Assembly (NCBI RefSeq): GCF_014773385.1
Contig: NZ_JACXAI010000005.1
Location: 1 to 64,000, forward strand
Reading direction: 5' to 3'
Source: Metabacillus arenae
GTDB lineage: Bacteria > Bacillota > Bacilli > Bacillales > Bacillaceae
DNA: 64,000 nt
Both the position numbers and the translations under genes were made by a program. The notes beneath the pieces are model-generated. The model was not told the DNA's origin, made no database searches, and saw only the letters and a list, made by a program, of their open reading frames with translations. Below, one piece after another: positions 40,582 to 49,760 of this stretch; within the stretch, counting starts at the first letter, position 1, and each line of letters opens with the position of its first letter.

Positions 40582-40767
40582 ATGCCATACGTAACAGTCA
40601 AAATGCTTGAAGGAAGAAGTGAAGAACAAAAGAAAGCCCTCGTTGAGAAGGTGACAGCAGCTGTTTCAGAAACGACAGGTGCACCTTCAGAAAAAATTGC
40701 TGTATTTATTGAAGAAATGTCAAAAAATCACTACGCACTAGGCGGAAAACGTCTAAGTGACGAATAA
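40582..40767 (+). CDS. ywhB: 4-oxalocrotonate tautomerase family protein
   Basis: 61 residues with the catalytic N-terminal proline exposed after Met removal (MPYVTVKML). The frame opens nine codons earlier, but AAAGGAG before the ATG at 40582 and the need for Pro1 fix the start. B. subtilis YwhB has tautomerase activity on 2-hydroxymuconate analogues; the natural substrate is unknown. Confidence 0.92.
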   Translation: MPYVTVKMLEGRSEEQKKALVEKVTAAVSETTGAPSEKIAVFIEEMSKNHYALGGKRLSDE

Positions 40768-40780
40768 ACTGATTTTTTTG

Positions 40781-40828
40781 GGTGCCAGGCACCAAAGTTA
40801 CACTTTGGTGCCTGGCACCTTCTTTTAT
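40781..40828 (+). repeat. GGTGCC palindrome acting as ywhB terminator
   Basis: GGTGCCAGGCACCAAAG pairs with CTTTGGTGCCTGGCACC around a five-base loop and is followed by TTCTTTTATTT. A repeat-family copy in terminator position. Confidence 0.9.
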
Positions 40829-41082
40829 TTATCCTTCGAGACTTTTGTCACTCCTTGGGTAAAGAACGTTCCTCCGATTGCCTTTATTTCACATCTTTTT
40901 ACCCTTCAAAAGCCACAGCATTAGAAAAGAGCTTTATGTAAAACCTCTACTTTTTTCCTATTTTCAGAAAGATGACAATAAATTATAGGCTATAAAAAAG
41001 TTTTTATCAATTCTATTCTTTTACATTTTTCCAATCTATAATCTTCTTAATTCTATAATTTTTTTCAAGGGGGAAAAACTAG
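40829..41082. other. AT-rich region upstream of the surface-protein/sortase operon
   Basis: No gene. Two TATAAT sequences (near 41036 and 41053) lie shortly before the ribosome binding site AAGGGGG, but neither has a good -35 at 17 bases. Confidence 0.5.
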
Positions 41083-42123
41083 TTGAAAAAGGGCTTATTA
41101 TGTATGGTTGCTTTTATTTTGGTTTTGGTAAGTGCTTTGCCTGCATTTGCTGCAGTAAAGGAAGAAGAGCTTCAAAGCTATCTAGATGAGATCGGATTAG
41201 AGAGAGAAGAATTTATTGAAATTCTTACTGCCTATGATTACTCATTGGAAGATTTTGAATCATTTGAGGATCTAGAGTTTTTACTAGGTGGAGTAGTAAC
41301 AGAAGAATCTGTTAACGAACTTCTTGAAATCTATGAAATGACTAGGGAAGAATTAACAGAATTATTAATAGAATATGGGGCAATGGAGAAAGAAGATCAG
41401 ATTGAGGATGTATTTTTCTTTAATTTTGAAATTGAAGAATATATCTGGTTATCCTATGAAGAATCTGAAGAAGAGTATGAAGATACAGAAGAAATAGTTG
41501 ATATAGAGGAAATCGATCAATTGTTTACTGAACTTGGGCTAACAGAAGAAGAATTGGACAGGCTCTTTAATCATTTAATAGATGTCTATGATCGCAACCC
41601 TTCATTCGATGCCCAACTTGAAGAGCTTTCTAATAGAATGCTACAATTTGAAGAATTTGAATCTGTTGATGATTTAACCGCTGAACAAATAGCAGAAATG
41701 CTTTCTATATTAACGGAAATGCAAAAACTGCTTGAAGTAAAAACGGTTTTCCATTTAGAAAAAGACGGTAACAAAACAGAAATTGGCCTCGAGTCTTTGC
41801 TTCGATTAACCAACTTAGATGGTTCTAAATTATTGGTATCTGTTTACGACCTTAGCGGCAATTTTTTATTAGACTTTCATTTAACACCTGAGATGGTAGG
41901 CTCGGACCTAATCGAAAATACTGCTAACGATGTGAAAGAAACAAACGAAGTTGTAGAGGAAGTTGTGGAAAAAATCGAAAAATTGACATCTCCGTCAAAA
42001 AGCCCTAAAACTGTGAAGGGTGCAAGAATGCCTGAAACGGCTGGATATTATGGAGAAGGTCTTGCAGCAGGTGCCGTATTGATTTTAGCAGGTGTCTTCC
42101 TTTTTAGAAGAAAGGCAGCATAA
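41083..42123 (+). CDS. Processed acidic surface protein with LPXTA-like sorting signal
   Basis: 346 residues: signal peptide (1-24, ending PAFAA), a very acidic helical region with repeated EELxxxLxExxLxxEEL segments (about 25-240), a short linker, and a C-terminal sorting signal MPETA, a hydrophobic helix (GLAAGAVLILAGVFLF) and RRK. Class D sortases of Bacillus use LPXTA-type signals, and a class D sortase gene starts three bases downstream, so this is its likely substrate. Met replaces Leu in the motif. TTG start with AAGGGGG upstream. Confidence 0.85.
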   Translation: MKKGLLCMVAFILVLVSALPAFAAVKEEELQSYLDEIGLEREEFIEILTAYDYSLEDFESFEDLEFLLGGVVTEESVNELLEIYEMTREELTELLIEYGAMEKEDQIEDVFFFNFEIEEYIWLSYEESEEEYEDTEEIVDIEEIDQLFTELGLTEEELDRLFNHLIDVYDRNPSFDAQLEELSNRMLQFEEFESVDDLTAEQIAEMLSILTEMQKLLEVKTVFHLEKDGNKTEIGLESLLRLTNLDGSKLLVSVYDLSGNFLLDFHLTPEMVGSDLIENTANDVKETNEVVEEVVEKIEKLTSPSKSPKTVKGARMPETAGYYGEGLAAGAVLILAGVFLFRRKAA

Positions 42124-42126
42124 TAT

Positions 42127-42804
42127 ATGCTTAAACGCTCTAAAAAGTTTCGGAAGAAAAAGCGCCGAGGACTTCTAACAGGAAGCATTGCCATTCTATT
42201 AATTGTCAGCGGCATCCTCTTGTTAGGTTCAAACAGCTTTAAACTATTAAAAGGGTATGTTCTTTTTAAAACGAGCCAGGTGGCTGAATCGGAAGAGAGC
42301 AGGCACGAGACAAGAAATACCGAGCTTAAGATTAAAACTGCCAAGTTTGAGAAGGATGCGGAACCTCTGTTAAATGATACCAAGAATTATAACAAATCAC
42401 CGGCTATTGGAGATGAGATGGGCCAACTTTACATACCAAAGCTGGATGCGACCTTGCCGATTTTTCATGGAACAAATGAGGATGAGCTTGAGAAGGGTGT
42501 TGGCCATTTTGCCGGCTCTGTCTTACCAGGTGAAAAGGATAACTCCGTCTTATCAGGCCATCGGGATACCGTCTTTCGTAAGCTTGGGGAAGTCGGGAAA
42601 GAAGACTTACTTGTCGTCACAACAGGAACTGGAACCTTTACTTACAAAGTCCGAAAGGTCCGGATTGTCGATGAGGATGACAGGACCGTCATTGTTCCAA
42701 CTCCAAAAGCGACATTAACTGTCACAACATGCTATCCTTTTGATTTTATCGGGTCAGCACCCGAACGTTATGTGCTTGTAGCTGATTTAATTAAGAAAAG
42801 CTGA
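42127..42804 (+). CDS. Class D sortase
   Basis: Cysteine transpeptidase that cleaves the sorting signal and joins the protein to the cell wall. The 225 residues have an N-terminal membrane anchor (about 15-34) and a sortase barrel with His145 (LSGHRDTVF), Cys202 (VTTCYPF) and Arg214 (APERYVLVA), a complete catalytic triad. Coupled to the acidic surface protein gene by a three-base gap. Confidence 0.92.
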   Translation: MLKRSKKFRKKKRRGLLTGSIAILLIVSGILLLGSNSFKLLKGYVLFKTSQVAESEESRHETRNTELKIKTAKFEKDAEPLLNDTKNYNKSPAIGDEMGQLYIPKLDATLPIFHGTNEDELEKGVGHFAGSVLPGEKDNSVLSGHRDTVFRKLGEVGKEDLLVVTTGTGTFTYKVRKVRIVDEDDRTVIVPTPKATLTVTTCYPFDFIGSAPERYVLVADLIKKS

Positions 42805-42814
42805 AGCGTCTTGA

Positions 42815-42930
42815 ACAGCCCTGACAAGCACAAGACGAGCCTTCCAAAAAGGAAGTCTTTTCCTTTTTGGGAGGATTGGCTTGTGACCTCAGGCGGGCTA
42901 GGCGCTGGAGCTGTAGCTGGAAATGGATAA
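42815..42930. repeat. GC-rich dispersed repeat fragment
   Basis: CCTGACAAGCACAAGACG, an inner hairpin (CCAAAAAGGAA/TTCCTTTTTGG) and GGCGCTGGAGCTGTAGC. The first segment recurs at 17960-17985 and a related end (CGCCTGGAGCTAGACAC) at 48678-48695. This is the form of a common Bacillaceae intergenic element. Confidence 0.6.
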
Positions 42931-42999
42931 CATTCTTTACTACATTAATACTTTATTTAACTTAAACATACATTCCTTCCCTAATAAAAAAAGAACAGC

Positions 43000-43036
43000 A
43001 TAAATGAAAGGCTCCTCCTGTTATTGGACGAGCCTC
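43000..43036 (-). terminator. Intrinsic terminator of the YusW-like lipoprotein gene
   Basis: Minus-strand AGGCTCGTCC pairs with GGAGGAGCCT (one mismatch), then TTTCATTT. Confidence 0.7.
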
Positions 43037-43055
43037 TTTACATGCTCATACGCAA

Positions 43056-43565
43056 CTATTGCTTCACACTATATTCCTTTTCTTTTCCATTTTCAAATGT
43101 CACCTTCAAATTGAAATTTTTGTAGCCTTCTTTAAGGCTGAAGGCTGACTCAACTTCGTTAATGGCCTTCTCATCAGGCGTGTCCTCTAAGAAGGTCAGA
43201 TTTTCAAGCTTTGACCTTATCTCTTTTACTGCTTCATCACCTTCGAGCTTCTGGTCATTTATAGTATCCTCAATCTCTGCCTCCTCGCCTGTTTCCAGCC
43301 CTTCATATTCTGCTTTATAGCTTTGTTCGTTCTCGTACATCACATCTAGATCAAATTCTTGAAAACGAAGGGAATAGGTATCGGCCTTGTCCTTTTTATT
43401 GTCCCCTTCTCCTTCTCCTGTTTCTTCAGCTGTATCCTCAGGCGTATTCTCTTCTAGTGCTGCATCCTCATAATCCTCGGTATTATTTCCATTTAGATTA
43501 CAGCCAGATAAAACGAGGAGACTACAGAAGCACAAAGCATAAAAAAACGGAATTGCTATCTTCAT
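43056..43565 (-). CDS. YusW-like lipoprotein
   Basis: 169 residues: signal peptide, lipobox LSGC (Cys about 22), a long acidic Glu/Asp/Thr linker (about 28-60) and a C-terminal YusW-type beta-alpha domain (FQEFDLDVMYENEQSYKAEYE to NLKVTFENGKEKEYSV). Function unknown; attached to the outer face of the membrane. Confidence 0.78.
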   Translation of the reverse strand: MKIAIPFFYALCFCSLLVLSGCNLNGNNTEDYEDAALEENTPEDTAEETGEGEGDNKKDKADTYSLRFQEFDLDVMYENEQSYKAEYEGLETGEEAEIEDTINDQKLEGDEAVKEIRSKLENLTFLEDTPDEKAINEVESAFSLKEGYKNFNLKVTFENGKEKEYSVKQ

Positions 43566-43627
43566 AGCTTTTAGACCACCTCTTCTGAACTTGTTTACTA
43601 TCGTTTTACCCTTTTAATAGTAAAAAA

Positions 43628-43677
43628 AACGTAAAGGGTGCCTGGCACCCTTTACGTTAATTGGTGCCTGGCACCCC
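43628..43677. repeat. Paired GGTGCCTGGCACC palindromes at the ywgA 3' end
   Basis: AACGTAAAGGGTGCC-T-GGCACCCTTTACGTT (43628-43658) and a second GGTGCCTGGCACC (43663-43675). The second one lies inside the ywgA reading frame and supplies its last codons. Confidence 0.9.
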
Positions 43678-44172
43678 TTTTAGTTTTAGTTTTTCTATAT
43701 AGTGATAAGCGTCTTCAACTTCTTCGTCAGTGTAGCGCTGCTTACTTTTAAGCGTGAATACTTTTTCTTTTACTTCTTCTTTTTCCAAATCATCAAAAAA
43801 TAGAACGGTAGAGACAAGCTCCAGAAAACGGGAAGTCTGGCTGTTTAAGTCTTCCATGAAAGGCTTTAAAGGCGGCATGTCCAATTCATAGTGAGAAAGG
43901 AATTGTTCCCCTGATTCAGTTAAAAAATAACGATATTGAAAATATCCGCCTTTCTTTTCTTTTAATTCCTCTACAAACCCTAGATTACATAGTTCTTCTA
44001 CTCTTAAGGTTAGTTCCTCTGAATAAGGACCGTAGAAGTGAAAATCGTATTTTTCGTAAAATGGAAAATTTGTTTTCTTTGCAATATAAATCATTTTTTG
44101 AAGCTTTTTCCGACCAATGATTTCTTTAGATGCTGAAAACACCTTCATCAATTTCGCGTGTTCCTGTAGCAC
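43657..44172 (-). CDS. ywgA: YwgA family protein
   Basis: 171 residues. Resembles short phage-antitoxin-like/Panacea-type or winged-helix proteins (IIGRKKLQKMIYIAKKTNFPFYEKYDFHFYGPYSEEL), but the family has no established function; in Bacillales it sits next to ywfO. The final residues GVPGTN and the stop codon come from an inserted GGTGCC repeat, so the native C-terminus has probably been replaced. Confidence 0.85.
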   Translation of the reverse strand: MLQEHAKLMKVFSASKEIIGRKKLQKMIYIAKKTNFPFYEKYDFHFYGPYSEELTLRVEELCNLGFVEELKEKKGGYFQYRYFLTESGEQFLSHYELDMPPLKPFMEDLNSQTSRFLELVSTVLFFDDLEKEEVKEKVFTLKSKQRYTDEEVEDAYHYIEKLKLKGVPGTN

Positions 44173-44218
44173 ACCCCGTCATCTCCTATCTCTTTAATTT
44201 TGCCATTATTTTATCTAT

Positions 44219-45526
44219 TTATTTATGTATGTTAAGCAGCTCAATAATCTTTTTCTTAGCGCTCTTTCTTGATGACATGTCCTCAATAAGATCCATAGGA
44301 AAATATAACTTGTGGTCTGTTCTTCTTTTCCCTGAAATTGCATCAACGATTTCCGATTCCCTTGACAGTTCCCGCAGGTCACCATTTGGCAGCTGAAGAT
44401 GAATAGGTAATCTCTCTTCTTCCTCCCCAGGACGATAAAAGTCATATGGTAAATCTGAAGAAGAATCAACTACCAGATAATAATCAGGATCAATCCCCGC
44501 CTTTTTAAACAGTGTTCTTAGTTCAAGTAATTTCATCATTTCTTCATTTGCAGGATGAAACTCTATATACTTAAACAGGTTTCGGTTTAAGAAGCGGCGG
44601 CATAAATCACTTAATATTTTATCCTCTTCTTCCTGCCATGTTTGAAAATAATAGAGAATAATGGATTCGTCCAATTTTAAATAGTCTTGTAACGTCGCTT
44701 CTTCTTTAAATATTGAATAAAAGTGAACAGGATTTTGCTTAAATGTGTAATCATCCTGATGGAGCTGTTTTGCCCGATGCAAGATCTTCGTTAAAATAAC
44801 CTCTGCACTTCTTGTAACAGGATGAAAGTATACCTGCCAATACATTTGATATCGGCTCATAATATAATCTTCTACAGCATGCATACCACTTTGTTTAATG
44901 ACAACCTGATCCTCTCTCGGTCGCATAACACGGAGGATCCGTTCCATATCAAAATGACCGTAGCTAACTCCAGTAAAATAGGCATCCCGTTGCAGGTAAT
45001 CCATTCTGTCGGCATCAATTTGACTTGAGATCAGGCTGACAACTTGTTTATTAGAGTAGGTTTTGGCGATGACCTCTGCTACTTGCTTTGGAAAATCAAT
45101 CCCTATTCTTTGCAAAACAGCATTCACTTCTGTCTCACCTAAAATGATGGCTCTTGTAAAGTCTTCATGATCTAAATGGAAAACTTTTTCGAAAGAGTGA
45201 GAAAAAGGGCCGTGTCCTAAATCGTGAAGGAGAGCTGCACATAAACTGACCATTCTTTCTTTTTCATTCCACTCTGAACGGCCTTTAAACACATCATCCA
45301 CGATTCGTCTGACAATCTCATATACACCTAGTGAATGATTGAAACGACTGTGTTCCGCTCCATGAAATGTTAAATAAGTTGTCCCAAGCTGACGAATGCG
45401 GCGGAGTCTTTGGAATTCACTCGTACCAATTAAATCCCATATCAACTTGTCACGAACATGTATATAACGGTGTACAGGATCTTTAAACACTTTTTCTTCC
45501 GATAATTTTTCATTGTACTGAGCCAT
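44219..45526 (-). CDS. ywfO: HD-domain phosphohydrolase YwfO
   Basis: Related to dNTP triphosphohydrolases. 435 residues with the HD metal site (H...AALLHDLGHGPFSHSFE, and NHSLGV before it) and a later DAD region (SQIDADRMDYLQRD). B. subtilis YwfO-type proteins hydrolyse nucleotides; the precise substrate is uncertain. The frame opens 18 codons upstream, but GAGG seven bases before ATG 45526 and a start like B. subtilis favour this one. 46 bases upstream of ywgA. Confidence 0.9.
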   Translation of the reverse strand: MAQYNEKLSEEKVFKDPVHRYIHVRDKLIWDLIGTSEFQRLRRIRQLGTTYLTFHGAEHSRFNHSLGVYEIVRRIVDDVFKGRSEWNEKERMVSLCAALLHDLGHGPFSHSFEKVFHLDHEDFTRAIILGETEVNAVLQRIGIDFPKQVAEVIAKTYSNKQVVSLISSQIDADRMDYLQRDAYFTGVSYGHFDMERILRVMRPREDQVVIKQSGMHAVEDYIMSRYQMYWQVYFHPVTRSAEVILTKILHRAKQLHQDDYTFKQNPVHFYSIFKEEATLQDYLKLDESIILYYFQTWQEEEDKILSDLCRRFLNRNLFKYIEFHPANEEMMKLLELRTLFKKAGIDPDYYLVVDSSSDLPYDFYRPGEEEERLPIHLQLPNGDLRELSRESEIVDAISGKRRTDHKLYFPMDLIEDMSSRKSAKKKIIELLNIHK

Positions 45527-45669
45527 CGTATATCCTCTTTTAATTGTGACATGATATTCTAATTGAACTTTTCCTTTCATTATATCGACTTTAACTTATC
45601 AATAAAAGCCAAAATTTTCTAATTTTTTAAGTCCCACACTTGAAATCCTAGTATGATAGGCTTAATTTA

Positions 45670-45712
45670 AACAAAGAAAAATCACCAGGACAAATTTCTT
45701 CCTGGCGATTTT
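45670..45712 (-). terminator. Intrinsic terminator of the DUF1450 gene
   Basis: AAAATCACCAGGA pairs with TCCTGGCGATTTT (one mismatch); T-rich exit on the minus strand (TTTCTTTG). The rest of 45527-45889 shows nothing notable. Confidence 0.75.
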
Positions 45713-45889
45713 ATTCCGCTCTTAATACGAAGTAAAATCCACTATAATCCTTTAGCTGAATCGAAGAAAAAAGTGGGTTTCACTGCCTGCAAGGTCCTAA
45801 AAAATTAACACAGACAAAGATTTCCTGATGTCTTCGTCCGCGGGATCTACTTCCTATGGGTAGAAAATCCTACTGATGGAAAATTTATT

Positions 45890-46114
45890 TTACTTGGTTA
45901 ATTTCTTATTAATTTTCTCGATCAACTCATCTTCATTAGGAGCTGATAATGGACGATTATTGACAAAAGCAAAAGATTTCTTTCTGCCAGGTCCGCAATA
46001 CGATTGGCAGCCGATATCGACCTTTGCATCAGGGTCAATTTTCTCTAAGCGTGGCAACAAAGTTTTTATATTTGTTGCTTGGCAATCATCACACACTCGA
46101 AATTCGTTGGCCAC
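45890..46114 (-). CDS. DUF1450 family small protein
   Basis: 74 residues with cysteine pairs CDDC near the N-terminus and CQSYC in the middle ([23 protein letters not shown]), reminiscent of thioredoxin-like [2Fe-2S] or zinc proteins (YuzB family). Function unknown. GTG start; AAAGGG lies 10 bases upstream. Confidence 0.82.
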   Translation of the reverse strand: MANEFRVCDDCQATNIKTLLPRLEKIDPDAKVDIGCQSYCGPGRKKSFAFVNNRPLSAPNEDELIEKINKKLTK

Positions 46115-46478
46115 TGCCTAACAACCCTTTCTAATTTAAACTTTATATGATTGGCTTAAAAACCTTATAGCATTTTACATTTAGGAGTTCTTTTTTAAGA
46201 GAGTTTGCTGTTAGTATTTAGGAGACAATGTCCCATATATCAATTATTACCTCTAGTTTGTTAAAGTTTGCATAACTATCTGCATTTGATAAACACTAAA
46301 GGGTATTTTACATGGATTGCAACGCCATTGCAAGTCACAGTTCTTAGGAAGGAATAACATAAAGCCAATGGAAATAAGTTCTTTTGTAGTTTACCAGAAT
46401 AAGAAAAGGCTGTTTCTCCTAGTACATTCTACATTTCATCCCGCTTTTTCAAAAAACTACTATCCTGCTAAGTAATTT
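46115..46478. other. Intergenic region upstream of rsfA
   Basis: AT-rich, divergent promoter region. A short inverted repeat TTGCAA-CGCCA-TTGCAA lies near 46317. No further gene. Confidence 0.45.
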
Positions 46479-46508
46479 GTATAAAAGTCTCCCTATCTGG
46501 ACAAAATT
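46479..46508 (+). promoter_or_regulatory. Sigma-F promoter of rsfA
   Basis: GTATA (46479-46483), 15-base spacer, GGACAAAATT (46499-46508). This fits the sigma-F pattern (GYATA, then GGNNANANTT). rsfA is a sigma-F-dependent gene in B. subtilis. Confidence 0.75.
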
Positions 46509-46560
46509 GTAATAAGTTTCATCACTTATTATTACGTTTTTAAGGGAGTTGAGGAAAAAG

Positions 46561-47316
46561 ATGAAGCAAAGACAAGATGCTTGGTCTGAGGAAAATGATT
46601 TATTACTAGCTGAAACAGTATTACGGCATGTCCGTGAAGGCAGCACACAGTTGAATGCATTTGAAGAAGTAGGGGACAAGCTGAATCGAACATCAGCAGC
46701 CTGCGGTTTTAGATGGAATGCGGTTGTAAGGCACAATTACGAGAAAGCGCTTCAACTAGCAAAGAAACAACGAAAGCAACGCATGCGTGCAATGGGCACA
46801 GGACAGCCTGCTAAAAAGAAATTACTGTATTCTCCACCTGAAACTGGGCTAGTCATTGATCATGAATTAGAAGATTTAGAGATGCCTATCGCAGAAGCCT
46901 ATGAACAGCCGGAGCGTGAGGTTCCAGTAAGCCAACATGAGATAAATGAGCCAGTAGGCCAGGTTGTTAAAGAGACGGTTATGCCAAACCCACAAATTGA
47001 GCAAAGCGAACTGACACTTGAGAAGGTCATTAACTTTTTAAAATCTTATAAAGGGAACACCACACATATTAGTGTACTATCACAAGAAAACTCGCGAATC
47101 AAACGAGAAAACGAAGAGCTTATGAAGAGAAACAAAGAGTTAGAGAAACAAGTAACGAAATTAGAAGAACAAACAGTGACAGTACAAGAAGACTATGAAA
47201 CATTAATGAAGATTATGAACAGGGCAAGAAAGCTTGTGCTGTTTGAAGAAGAAGACCGTTCTGCAACCTCCTTTAAAATGGACCGCAACGGAAATCTGGA
47301 AAAGCTTGCAGAATAA
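46561..47316 (+). CDS. rsfA: RsfA, prespore-specific transcriptional regulator
   Basis: Forespore modulator of sigma-F-dependent genes. The 251 residues have a Myb/SANT-like DNA-binding domain at the N-terminus ([20 protein letters not shown]...[20 protein letters not shown]) and a C-terminal coiled coil (about 170-225, [16 protein letters not shown]). A TTG four codons upstream could also initiate, but ATG 46561 fits the B. subtilis start. Confidence 0.93.
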   Translation: MKQRQDAWSEENDLLLAETVLRHVREGSTQLNAFEEVGDKLNRTSAACGFRWNAVVRHNYEKALQLAKKQRKQRMRAMGTGQPAKKKLLYSPPETGLVIDHELEDLEMPIAEAYEQPEREVPVSQHEINEPVGQVVKETVMPNPQIEQSELTLEKVINFLKSYKGNTTHISVLSQENSRIKRENEELMKRNKELEKQVTKLEEQTVTVQEDYETLMKIMNRARKLVLFEEEDRSATSFKMDRNGNLEKLAE

Positions 47317-47342
47317 TTCGGCAAAGTACTATTCTCTTTTTT

Positions 47343-47384
47343 AGTGCCAGACCCCTGAATTTTAGGAGTCTGGCACTTTCTAAT
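47343..47384 (+). terminator. Terminator of rsfA, diverged GTGCC palindrome
   Basis: AGTGCCAGACcCCT pairs with AGGaGTCTGGCACT and is followed by TTCTAATTAG. It resembles the GGTGCC repeats but is diverged. Confidence 0.75.
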
Positions 47385-47498
47385 TAGCTCTTTTATAAAT
47401 GTCAATAGGTGAGATTGCTGCACCTCACCCCAAAGATTCAAGATATGATAGATTTTGTTGCAGATAGAAATAAAGTTTATGAAAAGCAGCCTAATATT

Positions 47499-48350
47499 TT
47501 ATGTGGACAGCCCAAACACTTTCTCATTCCGATCGACCATCCGCTGTAAATTCGCTGTAAATAATTCTAGTTCTTCCGCTGTTAATTGAGAAGAATAAAT
47601 CTTTTCACTAAAGCTTTTTAACGTAATTAACAGCTTCAGCATTACATCCTGTACAGATAATTCACAATCCAGCAGTTCACTAAGGGATGCCATTGTATGG
47701 GGCTTAATCTGCGGATAGGAAAACTTTGTTCGTTCTCCTTTTAAAGCAATATCATAAAATTTTCTGATAAGCTCGGCACGCTCTGACCCGCTTTTATTTA
47801 TGCACAGGTAAATTTGCACAGCTACTCCACCTCTTAGCCTGCGCTGAGAAATCCCTGCAAATTTCTTTTCATTTATACTTAAATCATAGCTCCCGGGGCA
47901 ATATGAGCCAACAATTTCCTTTGCCTCAATCTTTACATCATTTTCTTTAAAAAGCTCTTTCATCAAATCCCACATCGCATCATACCCGCGGTTAATATCA
48001 ATACCTTTTTCTGTTTCAGAAAAAATTAACGAAAGATTTAACACCCCTTCATCCAAAACCACAGCTAACCCGCCTGAATTTCTCACAATAACTCGATATC
48101 CCTGCTCACGCAGAAAAGCAGTACCTTCACTTAAAAAAGGCAGCTTTGTATCTTGTATGCCAAGAACAATTGTATCGTGATGGACCCACGATCTCGCAAC
48201 CGCTTGAGACAATCCCTTCCCAACTGTTGAACAAAGGGTATCATCTATTGCAAAAGAATGTTTTGCTTCAAAATGAGGGCCTAAACCCGATTGATCAATA
48301 ATTCGCCAAGCAGGCTGTGTTAATAAAGTAACAGATGATTGCAGCATCAT
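47499..48350 (-). CDS. lipL: Octanoyl-[GcvH]:protein N-octanoyltransferase (LipL)
   Basis: Moves octanoyl groups from GcvH to the E2 subunits of 2-oxoacid dehydrogenases, completing lipoate assembly in Bacilli. The 283 residues have the biotin/lipoyl ligase fold, with the catalytic cysteine at 151 ([10 protein letters not shown]; position 150 if the second of the two initial Met codons is used) and the lysine of [10 protein letters not shown]. Corresponds to B. subtilis YwfL. Confidence 0.93.
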   Translation of the reverse strand: MMLQSSVTLLTQPAWRIIDQSGLGPHFEAKHSFAIDDTLCSTVGKGLSQAVARSWVHHDTIVLGIQDTKLPFLSEGTAFLREQGYRVIVRNSGGLAVVLDEGVLNLSLIFSETEKGIDINRGYDAMWDLMKELFKENDVKIEAKEIVGSYCPGSYDLSINEKKFAGISQRRLRGGVAVQIYLCINKSGSERAELIRKFYDIALKGERTKFSYPQIKPHTMASLSELLDCELSVQDVMLKLLITLKSFSEKIYSSQLTAEELELFTANLQRMVDRNEKVFGLST

Positions 48351-48735
48351 AACTTTCTCCTTCTACATTCGTACAAACGATCTTATTATACCATAAGAGA
48401 TTGAGAAAGCAGAATGGGCAGCAAATAACCCGCCACAATCTTCTTTATCGGTTCGGCTAATTCAGCGGTACATCCAGCAAATGTAGAAAATCTGGCTAAT
48501 TAAATGCTTATCCAGTTAATCTAAGTGTCAATTCGGCCAATTTATTAGGTGTTTTGACCTTTTTAATTATTACCATATATTTCTATTCGAATTAATTCGA
48601 TCATCTCACAATTAATTCAACCAATTCATCAATTTTACTGACCAACCAACATAGTATTGCCCTGTCATTTTTTTGCACCCCACGCCTGGAGCTAGACACT
48701 AAAACAAATTACAAAAAACTAATTTTTCTTATTCC
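48351..48735. other. Intergenic region between pta and lipL
   Basis: No gene. Irregular motifs of the form CGGCTAATT or GGCCAATTT occur at about 48464, 48491 and 48533. A short GC-rich fragment (CGCCTGGAGCTAGACAC, 48678-48695) looks like the end of the dispersed element seen at 42815. Confidence 0.45.
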
Positions 48736-48780
48736 AACAAAAAAAGAGGCATCTATTCGTTCATAGAATACCTCCTCTTC
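48736..48780 (-). terminator. Intrinsic terminator of pta
   Basis: Minus-strand AGAGG...TATTCTAT pairs with ATAGAT..CCTCT (short bulges) before TTTTTTT. Confidence 0.8.
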
Positions 48781-48788
48781 TTTAATTT

Positions 48789-49760
48789 TTACAGCGCTTG
48801 TGCACCTGTAATTAGTGCTAATTTGTATACGTCTTCGGCATTACATCCTCGGGATAGGTCGTTTACCGGCATGTTTAAGCCTTGCAGAATTGGTCCGACT
48901 GCTTCGAAGTTACCTAAGCGCTGAGCGATTTTATATCCGATGTTGCCTGCTTCTAAGCTTGGGAATACAAATACGTTTGCATCACCTTTAATTTCAGAGC
49001 CCGGAGCTTTCTTTTCAGCAACAGATGGAACAAATGCTGCATCGAATTGAAACTCTCCGTCTAAAGTAAGCTCTGGTGCTTTTTCTTTTGCAATCGTCAC
49101 AGCTTGCTCCACTTTTTCAGTTTCTGGAGACTTTGCAGATCCTTTTGTAGAAAAGCTTAACATGGCAACTCTTGGCTCAATATTAAACATTTTCGCTGTA
49201 TTAGCACTTTCCACGGCAATTTCAGCTAAATCCTGGCTGTCAGGAGAAATATTAATCGCACAGTCAGCAAAAACATACTTTTCATCTCCGCGTACCATAA
49301 TGAAGACTCCTGATGTTTTCTTAATGCCTTCCTTTGTCTTAATGATTTGAAGAGCAGGACGGACTGTATCTGCTGTAGAGTGAGCCGCTCCGCTAACTAG
49401 GCCATGAGCTTTTCCTGTATAAACAAGCATAGTCCCAAAATAGTTCTCATCTAATAGAATCTTTCTTGCTTGTTCTTCTGTTGCTTTACCCTTGCGGCGT
49501 TCTACAAAGGATTGAACAAGGTCTTCAAACCCTTCATAGTTTTGTGGATCAAAGACCTCCACTCGATCTAATGTCAGGTTGAATTCTTCTGCTTTTTTCT
49601 TTACTTCTTCTTTATTTCCAATGACAATCGGGGTAAGAATCCCCTCGCCAGCTAACCGGTTAGCCGCTGTTAAAACTCGCTCATCTAAACCCTCCGGAAA
49701 AACAAGCTTTACATCATGACTGGAAACTTTATCTTTTAATACTGAAAATAAATCAGACAC
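48789..49760 (-). CDS. pta: Phosphate acetyltransferase
   Basis: Reversible acetyl-CoA + Pi to acetyl phosphate + CoA, the overflow step before AckA. The 323 residues of the short (PTA_PTB) type show LVSGAAHSTADTVRPALQ and SFSTKGSAKSPET, with the C-terminal GLNMPVNDLSRGC. Length and sequence match B. subtilis Pta. GGAGG precedes the ATG. Confidence 0.97.
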   Translation of the reverse strand: MSDLFSVLKDKVSSHDVKLVFPEGLDERVLTAANRLAGEGILTPIVIGNKEEVKKKAEEFNLTLDRVEVFDPQNYEGFEDLVQSFVERRKGKATEEQARKILLDENYFGTMLVYTGKAHGLVSGAAHSTADTVRPALQIIKTKEGIKKTSGVFIMVRGDEKYVFADCAINISPDSQDLAEIAVESANTAKMFNIEPRVAMLSFSTKGSAKSPETEKVEQAVTIAKEKAPELTLDGEFQFDAAFVPSVAEKKAPGSEIKGDANVFVFPSLEAGNIGYKIAQRLGNFEAVGPILQGLNMPVNDLSRGCNAEDVYKLALITGAQAL

